Below, piece after piece: positions 1 through 7,500 of a stretch of DNA of 64,000 bases. The DNA lies in the NCBI GenBank assembly GCA_947624485.1, contig CANQKM010000006.1:1-64000 (forward strand), read 5' to 3'. A program made the translations under genes and the position numbers. Each line of letters starts with the position of its first letter. Positions within the stretch are counted from its first letter, which is position 1. The DNA comes from an uncultured Clostridia bacterium. Lineage in GTDB: Bacteria > Bacillota > Clostridia > UBA1381. The notes beneath the pieces were generated by a model, which saw only the letters and a list, made by a program, of their open reading frames with translations, was not told the DNA's origin and searched no databases.

Positions 1-1
1 C

Positions 2-67
2 AATGACCGACCTCGTAAGTGCCTCGGCTGGAAATCCCCTAAAGAAATTTATGTTGCACTTGCTTGA
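2..67 (+). CDS. C-terminal end of an IS30-family-like transposase (partial, 5' end outside window)
   Basis: Bases 2-64 read as 21 codons followed by a TGA at 65-67. The peptide contains NDRPRKCLGWKSPKE, which resembles the conserved C-terminal segment of IS30-family DDE transposases (LN-RPRK-LG--TP-E). IS30-type elements often have their right terminal inverted repeat overlapping or abutting the transposase end, so the bases around 48-75 could hold that end, but the partner repeat lies outside the window. Only the tail is visible, so whether the gene is intact cannot be told. The family call rests on one short motif. Confidence 0.55.
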   Translation, partial: NDRPRKCLGWKSPKEIYVALA

Positions 68-98
68 CTTTCTGCCCATACGGCGTGCGCCGCATCTC

Positions 99-213
99 GT
101 GAGCCTCCCCTTGAGGAGAGGTGGCATCGCGGAGCGATGACGGAGAGGTGGCAATGTGTTTTTTAGAACCACCTCTCAGTCGCCTTCGGCGACAGCTCCC
201 CTCAAGGGGAGCC
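99..213. repeat. Palindromic intergenic repeat element, copy 1
   Basis: A non-coding element of about 115 bp whose two ends are imperfect inverted repeats: left end GAGCCTCCCCTTGAGGAGAG, right end CTCCCCTCAAGGGGAGCC. Inner segments around GGAGAGGTGG and CCACCTCTC also pair, so a transcript could fold into one long hairpin. A second copy with the same ends and internal order lies at 3303-3418. The structure is like a MITE or other non-autonomous palindromic repeat. It sits downstream of tpiA and just after the transposase remnant. Confidence 0.8.
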
Positions 214-222
214 TTCCCGTAG

Positions 223-243
223 GGGCGACCCTCGCGGTCGCCC
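223..243. repeat. GC-rich hairpin repeat, possible terminator after tpiA
   Basis: GGGCGACC (223-230) and GGTCGCCC (236-243) form a perfect 8-bp stem with a 5-nt loop. The same stem with another loop occurs at 3256-3277. It lies 36 bp beyond the tpiA stop codon on the tpiA transcript side, so it could help end that transcript, but no clear U-tract follows it. A repeat role is better supported than a terminator role. Confidence 0.55.
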
Positions 244-279
244 GCATTTACACCCCTAAATCATAATTTATATCCCTAT

Positions 280-1032
280 TTATTTCGCCGCGCCGGTAAT
301 AACCGCGAAATCGGGAGCTTTAAGCGACGCGCCGCCGATAAGTCCGCCGTCGATATTAGGCTTCGAGAGCAGTCCGGCTGCGTTTTTCGCGTTCATCGAG
401 CCGCCGTACTGGATAGTGATTGCCTTCGCGGTCGCGTCGTCGTAAAGGTCGGCAAGCAGCTTTCTTATAGCGCCGCAAACCTCCTCCGCCTGCTCGTCCG
501 TGGCGGTCTTGCCCGTGCCGATCGCCCAGATAGGCTCGTACGCGACAACTACCTTCTTCGCGTCGTCCGCGCTTATGCCCGCGAACGCCTTTTTAATCTG
601 AATCGCGATCCAATCCATAGTGATGCCCGCTTCGCGCTGCTCCAAGGATTCGCCGCAGCAAACGATAGGAATAAGTCCCTTTTCAAGCGCCTTTTTAGCC
701 TTCAGATTGACCGTCTCGTCGGTTTCGTTGTTGTACTCGCGCCTCTCGCTGTGTCCCATTATAACGTACTGAACGCCCAAATCAACGAGCATATCAGCCG
801 ATACCTCGCCCGTGAACGCGCCCTTGTCCTCGTAGTGGAGGTTTTCCGCGCCGATTTTTACGTGCGTACCCTTCGCCGCCTCGATCGCCGGGGCAAGGCA
901 CACGTACGGCGTGCAGCACACTACCTCGCATGTTGCGCCCTTAGTCGCCTCAACGACCTCTTTAACGAAGTCGTACGTCTCCGACGGAAGCTTGTTCATC
1001 TTCCAGTTTCCCGCAATTATATATTTTCCCAT
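280..1032 (-). CDS. tpiA: Triosephosphate isomerase
   Basis: Cytosolic glycolytic enzyme interconverting dihydroxyacetone phosphate and glyceraldehyde 3-phosphate. The 250-residue length is normal for the family. Visible landmarks: GNWKMN with the substrate Lys (residues 8-13), catalytic His94 in GHSERR, catalytic Glu166 in AYEPIWAIGTGKT including the mobile loop 6, and the phosphate-binding glycines in YGGSM (209-213) and GGLIGG (229-234). The start is supported by AAAAGGAG at 1041-1048, which touches the stop codon of the upstream coiled-coil gene, so translation of the two is probably coupled. It is the last gene of the leftward pgk operon. Confidence 0.98.
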   Translation of the reverse strand: MGKYIIAGNWKMNKLPSETYDFVKEVVEATKGATCEVVCCTPYVCLAPAIEAAKGTHVKIGAENLHYEDKGAFTGEVSADMLVDLGVQYVIMGHSERREYNNETDETVNLKAKKALEKGLIPIVCCGESLEQREAGITMDWIAIQIKKAFAGISADDAKKVVVAYEPIWAIGTGKTATDEQAEEVCGAIRKLLADLYDDATAKAITIQYGGSMNAKNAAGLLSKPNIDGGLIGGASLKAPDFAVITGAAK

Positions 1033-1047
1033 TGTTAATTCTCCTTT

Positions 1048-1428
1048 TTATGCAGTTTTTAATTTGTCGTATAAGTCTGATATGGCGGATTTTTCTGCTT
1101 CATTGTCAATTTTCAAAAGCTCGACTTCACGCCGCAGCCGTTCCAACGGCGGCAGTCTGTCTTCGTATACCTGCTGAGCTTCAACCATTATATCGAGCTT
1201 CTTTTCAAGTGTATTTTCAACATATACTCTGAAATTGAGGAAATTATTTTCCAGCGATGTAACGCGGTTATCCAGAGAAGATAAGCTGCCTTTAACTTCA
1301 ACCATATCCTCTTTAAGCGATGACACGTCGCCTTTGAGCGATGATACGTCGCCTTTGAGCGATGACACGTCGCCTTTAATACCTGATATTTCTTCAATCA
1401 GCAAATCTAATTTTTCATCAACTGTCAT
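1048..1428 (-). CDS. Small coiled-coil protein with three tandem heptads (hypothetical)
   Basis: A 126-residue protein I cannot assign to a named family. It is predicted to be almost wholly alpha-helical coiled coil: an acidic N-terminus, then three exact KGDVSSL heptads (residues 18-38), further heptad-like sequence with Leu and Val spacing (40-65), and a charged Lys/Glu/Leu-rich C-terminal helix. There are no membrane segments, signal peptide or cysteines. It lies between pgk and tpiA with gaps of 20 and 15 bp and its own ribosome site (AGAGGTGAT about 6 nt before the ATG), so it is a genuine operon member. A scaffold or oligomerising role is possible but nothing shows it. Confidence 0.85.
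   Translation of the reverse strand: MTVDEKLDLLIEEISGIKGDVSSLKGDVSSLKGDVSSLKEDMVEVKGSLSSLDNRVTSLENNFLNFRVYVENTLEKKLDIMVEAQQVYEDRLPPLERLRREVELLKIDNEAEKSAISDLYDKLKTA
1315..1377 (-). repeat. Three tandem 21-bp repeats inside the coiled-coil gene
   Basis: Three consecutive 21-bp units encode three identical 7-residue heptads (KGDVSSL). The units differ only by a synonymous T/C change and at the edges, so the duplication is recent or kept homogeneous. The repeat length equals one coiled-coil heptad, so adding or losing a unit would keep the frame and the register. Confidence 0.9.
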
Positions 1429-1448
1429 TTTTAATCACCTCTGAAAAA

Positions 1449-2633
1449 TTACTTATCCGTCAGTGCCGCGATACCGGGGAGTTCCTTACCCTCGAGAAAT
1501 TCCATACTCGCGCCGCCGCCGGTGGAAATGTGGCTCATCTTATCGCCCAAACCCGCCTGGTTTACAGCCGCAACGCTGTCGCCGCCGCCGATGATTGTTG
1601 TAGCGTCAAGCTCCGCCAAAAGCGCCGCGATTTCGTTTGTACCCTTCGCGAAATTCGGCATCTCGAACACGCCCATAGGACCGTTCCATACGACCGTCTT
1701 AGCGTCCGCAAGCTCCTTCTTGAACAGCTCGACCGACTTCGGGCCGATGTCAAGTCCCATCCAGCCGTCGGGGATATTGCCCTCGACAACCTTTGAGGGA
1801 GCGTCGTTGTCAAACTTTTCGGTGATGACCGTGTCAATCGGCAGAATAATCTTGTCGCCCGCCTCGTCGAGCATCTTCTTCGCGTAGTCAATGTAATCCT
1901 CTTCGAGCAGCGACGTGCCGACCGTCTTACCCTGCGCGGCGAAGAACGTGTACGCCATACCGCCGCCGATAATGAGCTTGTCCACCTTCTTAAGAAGGTT
2001 CTCGATAACCGAAATTTTCGACGAAACCTTACTGCCGCCTAAGATTGCGACAAGCGGTCTTACGGGGTTATTAACGGCGTTGCCGAGGAAGTTTATTTCC
2101 TTTTCGATAAGATAACCCGCAACAGCCGGCTTTAATATTGACGCTACGCCCACGTTTGAGCAGTGCGCTCTGTGAGCCGTGCCGAACGCGTCGTTTACGA
2201 ACAAATCAGCGAGAGAAGCAAGCTCCTTCGAGAACGCCTCCTCGTTCTTTGTTTCTTCCTTTCTGTAGCGCGTGTTTTCGAGAAGAACAACGTCGCCGTC
2301 CTTCATAGCCGCAACTGCAGCCTTCGCGTTGTCGCCGACAACGTTATTGTCAGCCGCGAAAACAACCTCTTTACCGAGCTTTTCCGAAAGGCTCTTCGCA
2401 ACCGGAGCAAGCGACATCGAGGGAACAGGTTCGCCCTTGGGCTTGCCCATATGCGAGCAGAGGATAACCTTCGCGCCGTTATCCGCAAGATACTTGATCG
2501 TGGGGAGCGCGCCCACTATGCGGTTTTCGTCCGTTATGTTGCCGTCGGCGTCCAGCGGAACGTTGAAATCGCAGCGGACAAGCACCTTCTTGCCCTTTAC
2601 ATCCACATCTTCAACTGTCATTTTGTTATACAT
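1449..2633 (-). CDS. pgk: Phosphoglycerate kinase
   Basis: Cytosolic glycolytic enzyme transferring phosphate from 1,3-bisphosphoglycerate to ADP. The 394-residue length is typical. Landmarks in order: [10 protein letters not shown] (residues 19-28), SHMGKPKG (60-67), GGSKVSSK (199-206), GGGMAYTF (223-230), WNGPMGVFE (316-324), GGGDSVAAV (349-357) and the C-terminal [12 protein letters not shown] (371-382). I chose ATG 2631-2633 because AAGGAGA lies 7 nt upstream; an in-frame ATG at residue 5 is a weaker alternative. It is the first gene of a pgk - coiled coil - tpiA operon driven by the promoter at 2682-2710. Confidence 0.98.
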   Translation of the reverse strand: MYNKMTVEDVDVKGKKVLVRCDFNVPLDADGNITDENRIVGALPTIKYLADNGAKVILCSHMGKPKGEPVPSMSLAPVAKSLSEKLGKEVVFAADNNVVGDNAKAAVAAMKDGDVVLLENTRYRKEETKNEEAFSKELASLADLFVNDAFGTAHRAHCSNVGVASILKPAVAGYLIEKEINFLGNAVNNPVRPLVAILGGSKVSSKISVIENLLKKVDKLIIGGGMAYTFFAAQGKTVGTSLLEEDYIDYAKKMLDEAGDKIILPIDTVITEKFDNDAPSKVVEGNIPDGWMGLDIGPKSVELFKKELADAKTVVWNGPMGVFEMPNFAKGTNEIAALLAELDATTIIGGGDSVAAVNQAGLGDKMSHISTGGGASMEFLEGKELPGIAALTDK

Positions 2634-2652
2634 AATTTTATCTCCTTTTCGC

Positions 2653-2665
2653 GCGGCACAGCCGC
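2653..2665. other. Small GC hairpin in the pgk 5' leader
   Basis: GCGGC and GCCGC form a 5-bp stem with a 3-nt loop between the pgk promoter and its ribosome site. On the + strand it is followed by a T-run, resembling a weak terminator for rightward transcription, but no rightward gene lies upstream. On the pgk mRNA it would be a leader hairpin about 20 nt before the start codon. Confidence 0.35.
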
Positions 2666-2681
2666 ATTTTTTCTATCCTAT

Positions 2682-2710
2682 ATTATATATAAAATTTGTC
2701 CGTATTGCAA
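2682..2710 (-). promoter_or_regulatory. Promoter of the pgk operon (sigma-A type)
   Basis: On the minus strand TTGCAA (-35, 2705-2710) and a perfect TATAAT (-10, 2682-2687) are separated by exactly 17 bp, within an AT-rich gap between the spmB stop and the pgk start. The leader is then about 40 nt. This separates constitutive glycolytic expression from upstream spmA/spmB. Confidence 0.8.
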
Positions 2711-2728
2711 GTGGATAATACAATTTCA

Positions 2729-3232
2729 TCAAAAATTTAACAGTTTTATAAGTATAACCGCCATGAGTATTCCAACGATGTCTCCGACCGCGGCGAACGG
2801 CAGGGCGCGGAGCGTGTGTTTGGCGCGCGTTCTGGCGAAGTACACGCAGAGGCAGTAGAGTGTCGTTTCGGTGCTGCCCATGATTACGGACGCTATACGT
2901 CCTATATCGCCGTCCGCGCCGTGGGTTTTGAGTATGTCGGTCAAAAGTCCGAGCGCGCCGCTGCCCGACACGGGACGAAGCAGCGCGAGCGGCATTACCT
3001 CGGCGGGTATGAGCCGCGTCACGGGCGCGAGCAGATTTATTATGAGGTCGAGCGTGCCGGACGCGCGGAGCATGTACGCGGCGGTGAGCGCGGCTAAAAG
3101 CGGCGGAAATATGTTCGCCGCGATTTTCATGCCGTCCGCCGCGCCGGAGATGAACAGGTCGTATGTGTTTTGTTTTTTCACGAGCGCGATAATGAGGATC
3201 GCGGCGATTATCGCGGGTATTGCGTATGTCAT
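2729..3232 (-). CDS. spmB: Spore maturation protein B
   Basis: Integral membrane protein of the nucleoside-recognition/Gate family. In Bacillus subtilis SpmA and SpmB are needed for spore core dehydration and heat resistance. The 167-residue length is usual. Visible are hydrophobic helices near residues 3-18, 38-58, 78-100 and 145-165, the family motif RPVSGSGALG (86-95), and GSTETTLY (119-126). The start is fixed by AAGGAGG 6 nt before the ATG. It follows spmA in the usual gene order but is separated from it by 293 bp of repeat DNA. The exact biochemical activity of the family is not settled. Confidence 0.93.
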   Translation of the reverse strand: MTYAIPAIIAAILIIALVKKQNTYDLFISGAADGMKIAANIFPPLLAALTAAYMLRASGTLDLIINLLAPVTRLIPAEVMPLALLRPVSGSGALGLLTDILKTHGADGDIGRIASVIMGSTETTLYCLCVYFARTRAKHTLRALPFAAVGDIVGILMAVILIKLLNF

Positions 3233-3255
3233 GATGTACCTCCTTGATTGTGGAC

Positions 3256-3277
3256 GGGCGACCGCAAGGGGTCGCCC
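3256..3277. repeat. GC-rich hairpin repeat in the spmA-spmB gap
   Basis: GGGCGACC (3256-3263) and GGTCGCCC (3270-3277) form an 8-bp stem with a 6-nt loop. The stem is identical to the one at 223-243. Together with the downstream CCCCTACGG and GGCGATGCGTGAGCC it begins a composite repeat that recurs in shortened form at 3428-3500. Confidence 0.7.
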
Positions 3278-3302
3278 CTACGGGTATTGTCGAAGGCGAT
3301 GC

Positions 3303-3418
3303 GTGAGCCTCTCCTTGAGGAGAGGTGGCATCGCAAAGCGATGACGGAGAGGTGGCAATGCACAATTTCAAAGCCACCTCTCAGTCGCCTACGGCGACAG
3401 CTCCCCTCAAGGGGAGCC
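3303..3418. repeat. Palindromic intergenic repeat element, copy 2 (between spmA and spmB)
   Basis: This is the same element as 99-213: GTGAGCCT at the left, GGCATCGC-AGCGATGACGG inside, CCACCTCTCAGTCGCC, and CTCCCCTCAAGGGGAGCC at the right. The two copies differ at only a few positions in the arms, with divergent loops. It separates two genes that are normally adjacent, which points to insertion into an spmAB operon. The transcript across it could form a strong hairpin and so could modulate spmB expression. Confidence 0.85.
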
Positions 3419-3427
3419 ATACATAAT

Positions 3428-3500
3428 GGGCGGCCAATGACCGCCCCTACGGATGTTGTTGCTGGCGATGCGTGAGCCTCCCCTAGTAGGGGAGCCATAC
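3428..3500. repeat. Shortened derivative of the palindromic repeat
   Basis: It starts with a GGGCGG/CCGCCC hairpin (3428-3446). It then repeats the flank CCCCTACGG...GGCGATGCGTGAGCCTC also seen at 3276-3311, and closes directly with AGGGGAGCCATAC as at 3410-3422. The middle of the long element is missing; only the two termini are left, fused as a 7-bp stem with a 3-nt loop (3478-3494). I read this as an internally deleted copy in tandem with 3256-3422. Confidence 0.7.
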
Positions 3501-3525
3501 GACGAGAGCCGCACACTGCCATCCC

Positions 3526-4086
3526 TTACCGCAGCCACAGCCGCGCCGACAATGCGGCAAAGGCGGCGGCGGTAAACGACGCTATCCACACCGGCAGCAC
3601 TACCGAAAACGGATCAGCCGAACCGGCCGCGGCGCGGAGCGCGATAATTGTCGTCGGAATAAGCTGTATCGACGCGGTATTTATCACGACGAGCATACAC
3701 ATATTCCTCGACGCGTACTCCGGACGCGGGTTCTCGCGGTCGAGTGCGCGCATTGCCAGAATACCCTCGGGCGTCGCGGCGTTGCCCATGCCGAGCAGAT
3801 TCGCGCTCATGTTCATCGCGATATGTCCTTTCGCTTCCTCGCCCGCGCCGGGGAAAAGGAACGAAATCACCGGTCTTAGCAGCCTTTTTACCTTATCCCG
3901 AAGCCCCGACCTTTCCGCGATTTTCATTATTCCCGTCCAGAAACACATCACGCCCGCGAACGACAGCACGACAAAAACCGACTCCTTCGCGCCGTCAAAC
4001 GCGGCGTTTACCGTTTCGCCGACAGTGCCGTTCACCGCCGACACGACGAGCGACACTATTATCATCGCGCACCAAATATAATTCAT
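3526..4086 (-). CDS. spmA: Spore maturation protein A
   Basis: Polytopic membrane protein of the nucleoside-recognition/Gate family that works with SpmB in late spore maturation. The 186-residue length is normal. The diagnostic segment MNMSANLLGMGNAATPEG lies at residues 91-108. Hydrophobic helices lie near 4-19, 36-52, 130-150 and 161-180. The start at 4084-4086 follows an AAAGGGGTGA ribosome site about 5 nt away. It is the most upstream gene of the leftward block and is divergent from the giant gene. Confidence 0.93.
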   Translation of the reverse strand: MNYIWCAMIIVSLVVSAVNGTVGETVNAAFDGAKESVFVVLSFAGVMCFWTGIMKIAERSGLRDKVKRLLRPVISFLFPGAGEEAKGHIAMNMSANLLGMGNAATPEGILAMRALDRENPRPEYASRNMCMLVVINTASIQLIPTTIIALRAAAGSADPFSVVLPVWIASFTAAAFAALSARLWLR

Positions 4087-4149
4087 AATATCACCCCTTT
4101 GTTTTTATTCATAAATATCCCTGCATATACCACCGAAAGGCAGCTTTTT

Positions 4150-4178
4150 ATAATAAAATTTTGTAATATTGCGGTTAA
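4150..4178 (-). promoter_or_regulatory. Possible spmA promoter
   Basis: On the minus strand TTAACC (4173-4178) and TATTAT (4150-4155) are 17 bp apart, about 65 bp before the spmA start. The -35 match is poor. Because spm genes are sporulation genes, a sigma-E type promoter would be expected, and I did not find a convincing one. Confidence 0.25.
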
Positions 4179-4364
4179 TTTTGTATTCTAAAATACATCA
4201 ATGTATAATTCTTGTAATCCTTTTGAAACGTTTGGTAATATTGCACAAGAGCAAAAAATAACAGTGTATTGGGTATATTATCATAATATTGGGGAAAAAA
4301 CATAAAAATTCCGACAAAATAAACAAAAAACCGATATATATTTATGCAAACGATGAAACAAGTA

Positions 4365-4393
4365 TTGACAATTCAAGAAAAAAGTCTTACAAT
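4365..4393 (+). promoter_or_regulatory. Near-consensus sigma-A promoter of the giant gene
   Basis: A perfect -35 TTGACA (4365-4370), a 17-bp spacer, and -10 TACAAT (4388-4393), one base from consensus. Transcription would start near 4400, leaving a leader of about 74 nt. It implies substantial transcription in vegetative cells by the housekeeping sigma factor, which is notable for a gene of about 60 kb or more. Confidence 0.85.
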
Positions 4394-4397
4394 GAGA

Positions 4398-4418
4398 ATG
4401 AGACAATATTGCTCTCAT
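4398..4418 (+). other. Hairpin at the start of the giant-gene leader
   Basis: ATGAGA (4398-4403) pairs with TCTCAT (4413-4418), and the inner CAATATTG extends the stem. It would sit at the very 5' end of the mRNA and may stabilise the long transcript against 5' decay; that role is inference. Confidence 0.35.
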
Positions 4419-4462
4419 CCGGTAAACATTGGTAAAAATCAACAAAAGACCAGATTGATCTC

Positions 4463-4468
4463 AGGAGG
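4463..4468 (+). promoter_or_regulatory. Ribosome binding site that fixes the giant-gene start
   Basis: AGGAGG lies 5 nt before ATG 4474. An in-frame TGA at 4456-4458, 18 nt upstream, rules out any earlier start in this frame. The next in-frame Met (codon 19) is inside the signal peptide. Confidence 0.92.
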
Positions 4469-4473
4469 ACAAT

Positions 4474-4572
4474 ATGGTACTGCGCAAGGTAACCCGCAAG
4501 GCTATATCTGTAGTTTTGCTGGCTGCAATGGCTGCGTCGTCGGTATCGTCGCAGGCGAGTACACTCGCCGCA
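4474..4572 (+). other. Signal peptide of the giant protein
   Basis: Residues 1-33 show a classical Sec signal: a basic n-region MVLRKVTRKA, a hydrophobic core AISVVLLAAMAASSV, and small residues before likely cleavage (after SQA or LAA). The mature protein then starts with polar, acidic sequence. Export across the cytoplasmic membrane is therefore expected. Confidence 0.85.
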
Positions 4573-7500
4573 GCGCCGGATATAACGCTTTTAACGCTTA
4601 TGTCCCAGACCGATGACGGAACGGAAAAACCTCAAAATTCGGAGACGGCAGCGTCCGCCGATACAGATGCGAAACCGGAAGGCACAGAATCCGCTGAAAA
4701 TGAAGAAGCGGAGGCTGTGTCTGAAAGTGATGCAGGGGAAAATTCCGAATCCGCGCAGACAACCCAAAACGACGGCGCTTCGTCCGAAACGGGCGCGCAA
4801 GGTCAGTCCTCCGGCAGCATTTCGGAAGGAAGCGAAGGCGGTTCTTCTTATAATGATTACAGCGAAGATTTATTCGAGACGGATACGGTCGGGGACGAAA
4901 ATCCGCTGACAGCGGGAAATCGCACAAGCAGCCTTATTTCACTGGACAAGCAAGCCATCGGCTTCACAAAGGTCGGCGACGTTGTTTCCGTAACGGCGAC
5001 CGTTGCGGACGGCGTTAACGACAATGTCGTATGGCGCGTGGCAGATCCCGAAAGACTTCGCATAAGAACATCGTCCGCGTCAGGTCAGACGAATACAGCC
5101 GAGATCGAGTGGATAGGCGAAACGGACGAGGAACAGCCGACAAGCACATTCTCCGCCGCGCTCGAATCCGATCCGGACGAGTACGTTGAAGGAACCGCTA
5201 TGCTTTTTGGCGGCAGTCAGACCTCGCAGAGCATTGGTGATGAAATTGACGACACAAAGGAACTGAAAACAGAATTTGAGTCGCCCGAGGTTGAAGAATT
5301 TCTCCGCGAGATGTATAACGAAGGCTTGTCGCAGGAAAACTCGGACTACGATTTGTCAAAGCTGTTTGACGATTCGGAGGACAAGACATATTCGCCTGTT
5401 GAGGAGGATGAACCCGAGGACGGCGATAAGATCATATCGGAGCTTGGCATGGTCGACACCGATTTGTTCATGGACAGCCTGAGAGAGAACGAGCTTGGCG
5501 ACACAACGTTCTCACTCGCCTCGACGGACGATAAGACGGAGACGGCGGACGACGAAAGTGAACGAGTTTCTTCCTATAATAATGGTGAATCCGAAAAGGA
5601 AGCAAATCAGACCGCGCCCGAAACGGAAGAGAAACCCGCTGAGCCTGTCACAGAGAAATCGGAGAGCGTAAAGAGTGAACCGGAGACAAAGACGGTTACG
5701 GAGACGGTTACCGAAAAAGTGACGTCGACCGAAACGCAGAACGTTTCAACCGAGACCACCACAACCGAAACGACGACAACGGAAATTCTTGACGCCGAAA
5801 CGCAGTACGAAACGGTTACAAAGGAAGTAACGAAGGAAGTTCCGAGAGAGGAAACGGTCGAGACGGAGCAGGTAATCGAAACGGAAGTGTTCAACGAGGA
5901 CGGCGATATGGAAACCGTCACCGAGACAATCACCGTTCCGACGGTGCAGACCGTATACGACACGGTTACGGAAACGGTCGAGGAGGAAGTCCCGACGGGA
6001 ACGCAGTACAGCGTAAGGGAAACGGTCGTTGTAAAGAAGGTCGTTACCGAGACGGTTACGAGCGCGGACGGCGAGGTTATTTCGTCGAGAGTTGTTTCGT
6101 CGGACGAAACGTCAAGCTCGAACGATTACGTTACGGACATTGAGCCGAATGTCGGCACGACGGAGAACGTTACGACGTCGACCGAAAACGGAACGCGTGA
6201 AAACACCGTTGAAACAGAGGTTGAAAAAACAGTTGAGAAAACCGTTACCGCAGAAGGCTCGTCCGACGAGAGCGAAAGTGAAAGCTCCGCTCCGCTCGCG
6301 CAGTTCGGTTCGGAAACCGGCTCGAAGAACGAGAACGTTCAGCCGGAGGTAACGGAGGACAATACCGTTACCGAAAACGACGGCGTTGACGTTCCCGATA
6401 AAGACGTTCAAAACGAGAAGCCGTCCGATGAAATTACAGGCGGCAAGAACGAAACGGAAACAGCGCCCGAAGAAAACAAATCGGATGAGACAAACAAAGA
6501 ACAAATTAAAGACGAAAACAATCCCGACTTATCCGTGAAGGGTGACGAGGGTACAGAAAATACAGAAACGGAGACGGACGAAAATGAAGTCACCGTAAAC
6601 GAAAACGAATTTGCCGAGGAGTTCCCGGAAATAGAGGACAAGCTTTCCGAGAATTACGACCTTGAGGCAATATCGCTCGATGAGGATTACGGTATAAATC
6701 TCATGGCGGTCGGCAGTCTTTCATCCGACGCGGAAAGCCTCAATTCGAGCGTCGGCAATCAGACGATCGCGATACGCGTTAATGACAGTCAGTCGCTTAA
6801 CGACTTGCTGTCGATGAAGGGTTACCACTATTCCGGCACGCCGACCGTGACTGACGACAGAATGGCGGCGGTTGGCGCGGACGGTAAGATAACGGGTAAG
6901 TCGCAGGGACGCACCACTATAGAATTTAACGATAGCGGCAATAAAATTCTCAACCTTGAAGTGTACGGCGAAGTCGAGGACGAGGTAACGCCGTCGGCGA
7001 TACCGATGGTCGTTTCGACCGGTACGTTTACACTGGCGCTGCAGAACAACGGTTCGGTATGGGGCTGGGGCAGCGCCGACGACCACAGACTTGCAAACGC
7101 TACGGGTACGTCGGTTATGGCTCCGAACAATATACAGATTAAGCGCGGCGGTAAGCTCACCGACCTCACCGGCATAAGACACATAGCCGTCGGCGACGGT
7201 CACGCGCTCGCGGTTACGAATGACGGATACGTTTATTCGTGGGGTATGAACAACAACGGTCAGCTTGGCAGAGGCAAGGACGCTCCGTCCACCTCCGACG
7301 GCAACCCGACGCTCGTCGTTAAGAATGACGGCGAGGTACTGTCGAACGTTGAGTATGTTTACGCGGGCGAGTATGCGTCGTATGCGGTTACGAAGTCGGG
7401 ACAGGTTTACGCGTGGGGACTTTCAATCTACGGTCAGCTTGGTATCGGTGAAAGCTACAGTGAAGAGAAGCCGGAAGCGTCGTTATACAATATCGGCGCG

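Larger units (their letters stand above)
4087..4473. other. Divergent AT-rich intergenic region
   Basis: 387 bp without a credible gene between spmA and the giant gene. It holds the giant-gene promoter (4365-4393), a weak spmA promoter candidate (4150-4178), two copies of the 10-mer GTAATATTGC (4163-4172 and 4235-4244), and an 8-bp palindrome AAACGTTT (4226-4233). The repeated 10-mer could be an operator pair, but nothing else supports that. A short ATG frame at 4344 is out of frame with the giant gene and overlaps its promoter, so it is not called. Confidence 0.6.

Noticed and set aside
2653-2680. The GC hairpin plus T-run as a rightward terminator.
   Set aside because: No rightward gene lies to its left; transcription here is leftward, so it is at most a leader hairpin of pgk.
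3229-3522. Open frames over the spmA-spmB gap on both strands.
   Set aside because: They are translations of the palindromic repeats, rich in Arg and Ser, and have no ribosome site or family resemblance.
4221-4236. AAACGTTT palindrome as a CcpA catabolite-response site.
   Set aside because: It lacks the spacing and flanks of the usual TG-rich, CG-centred consensus; it is only an 8-bp palindrome.
4344-4616. ATG-initiated 90-codon frame starting before the giant gene.
   Set aside because: It starts upstream of the -35 box, lacks a ribosome site, is in a different phase and overlaps the giant gene's start.
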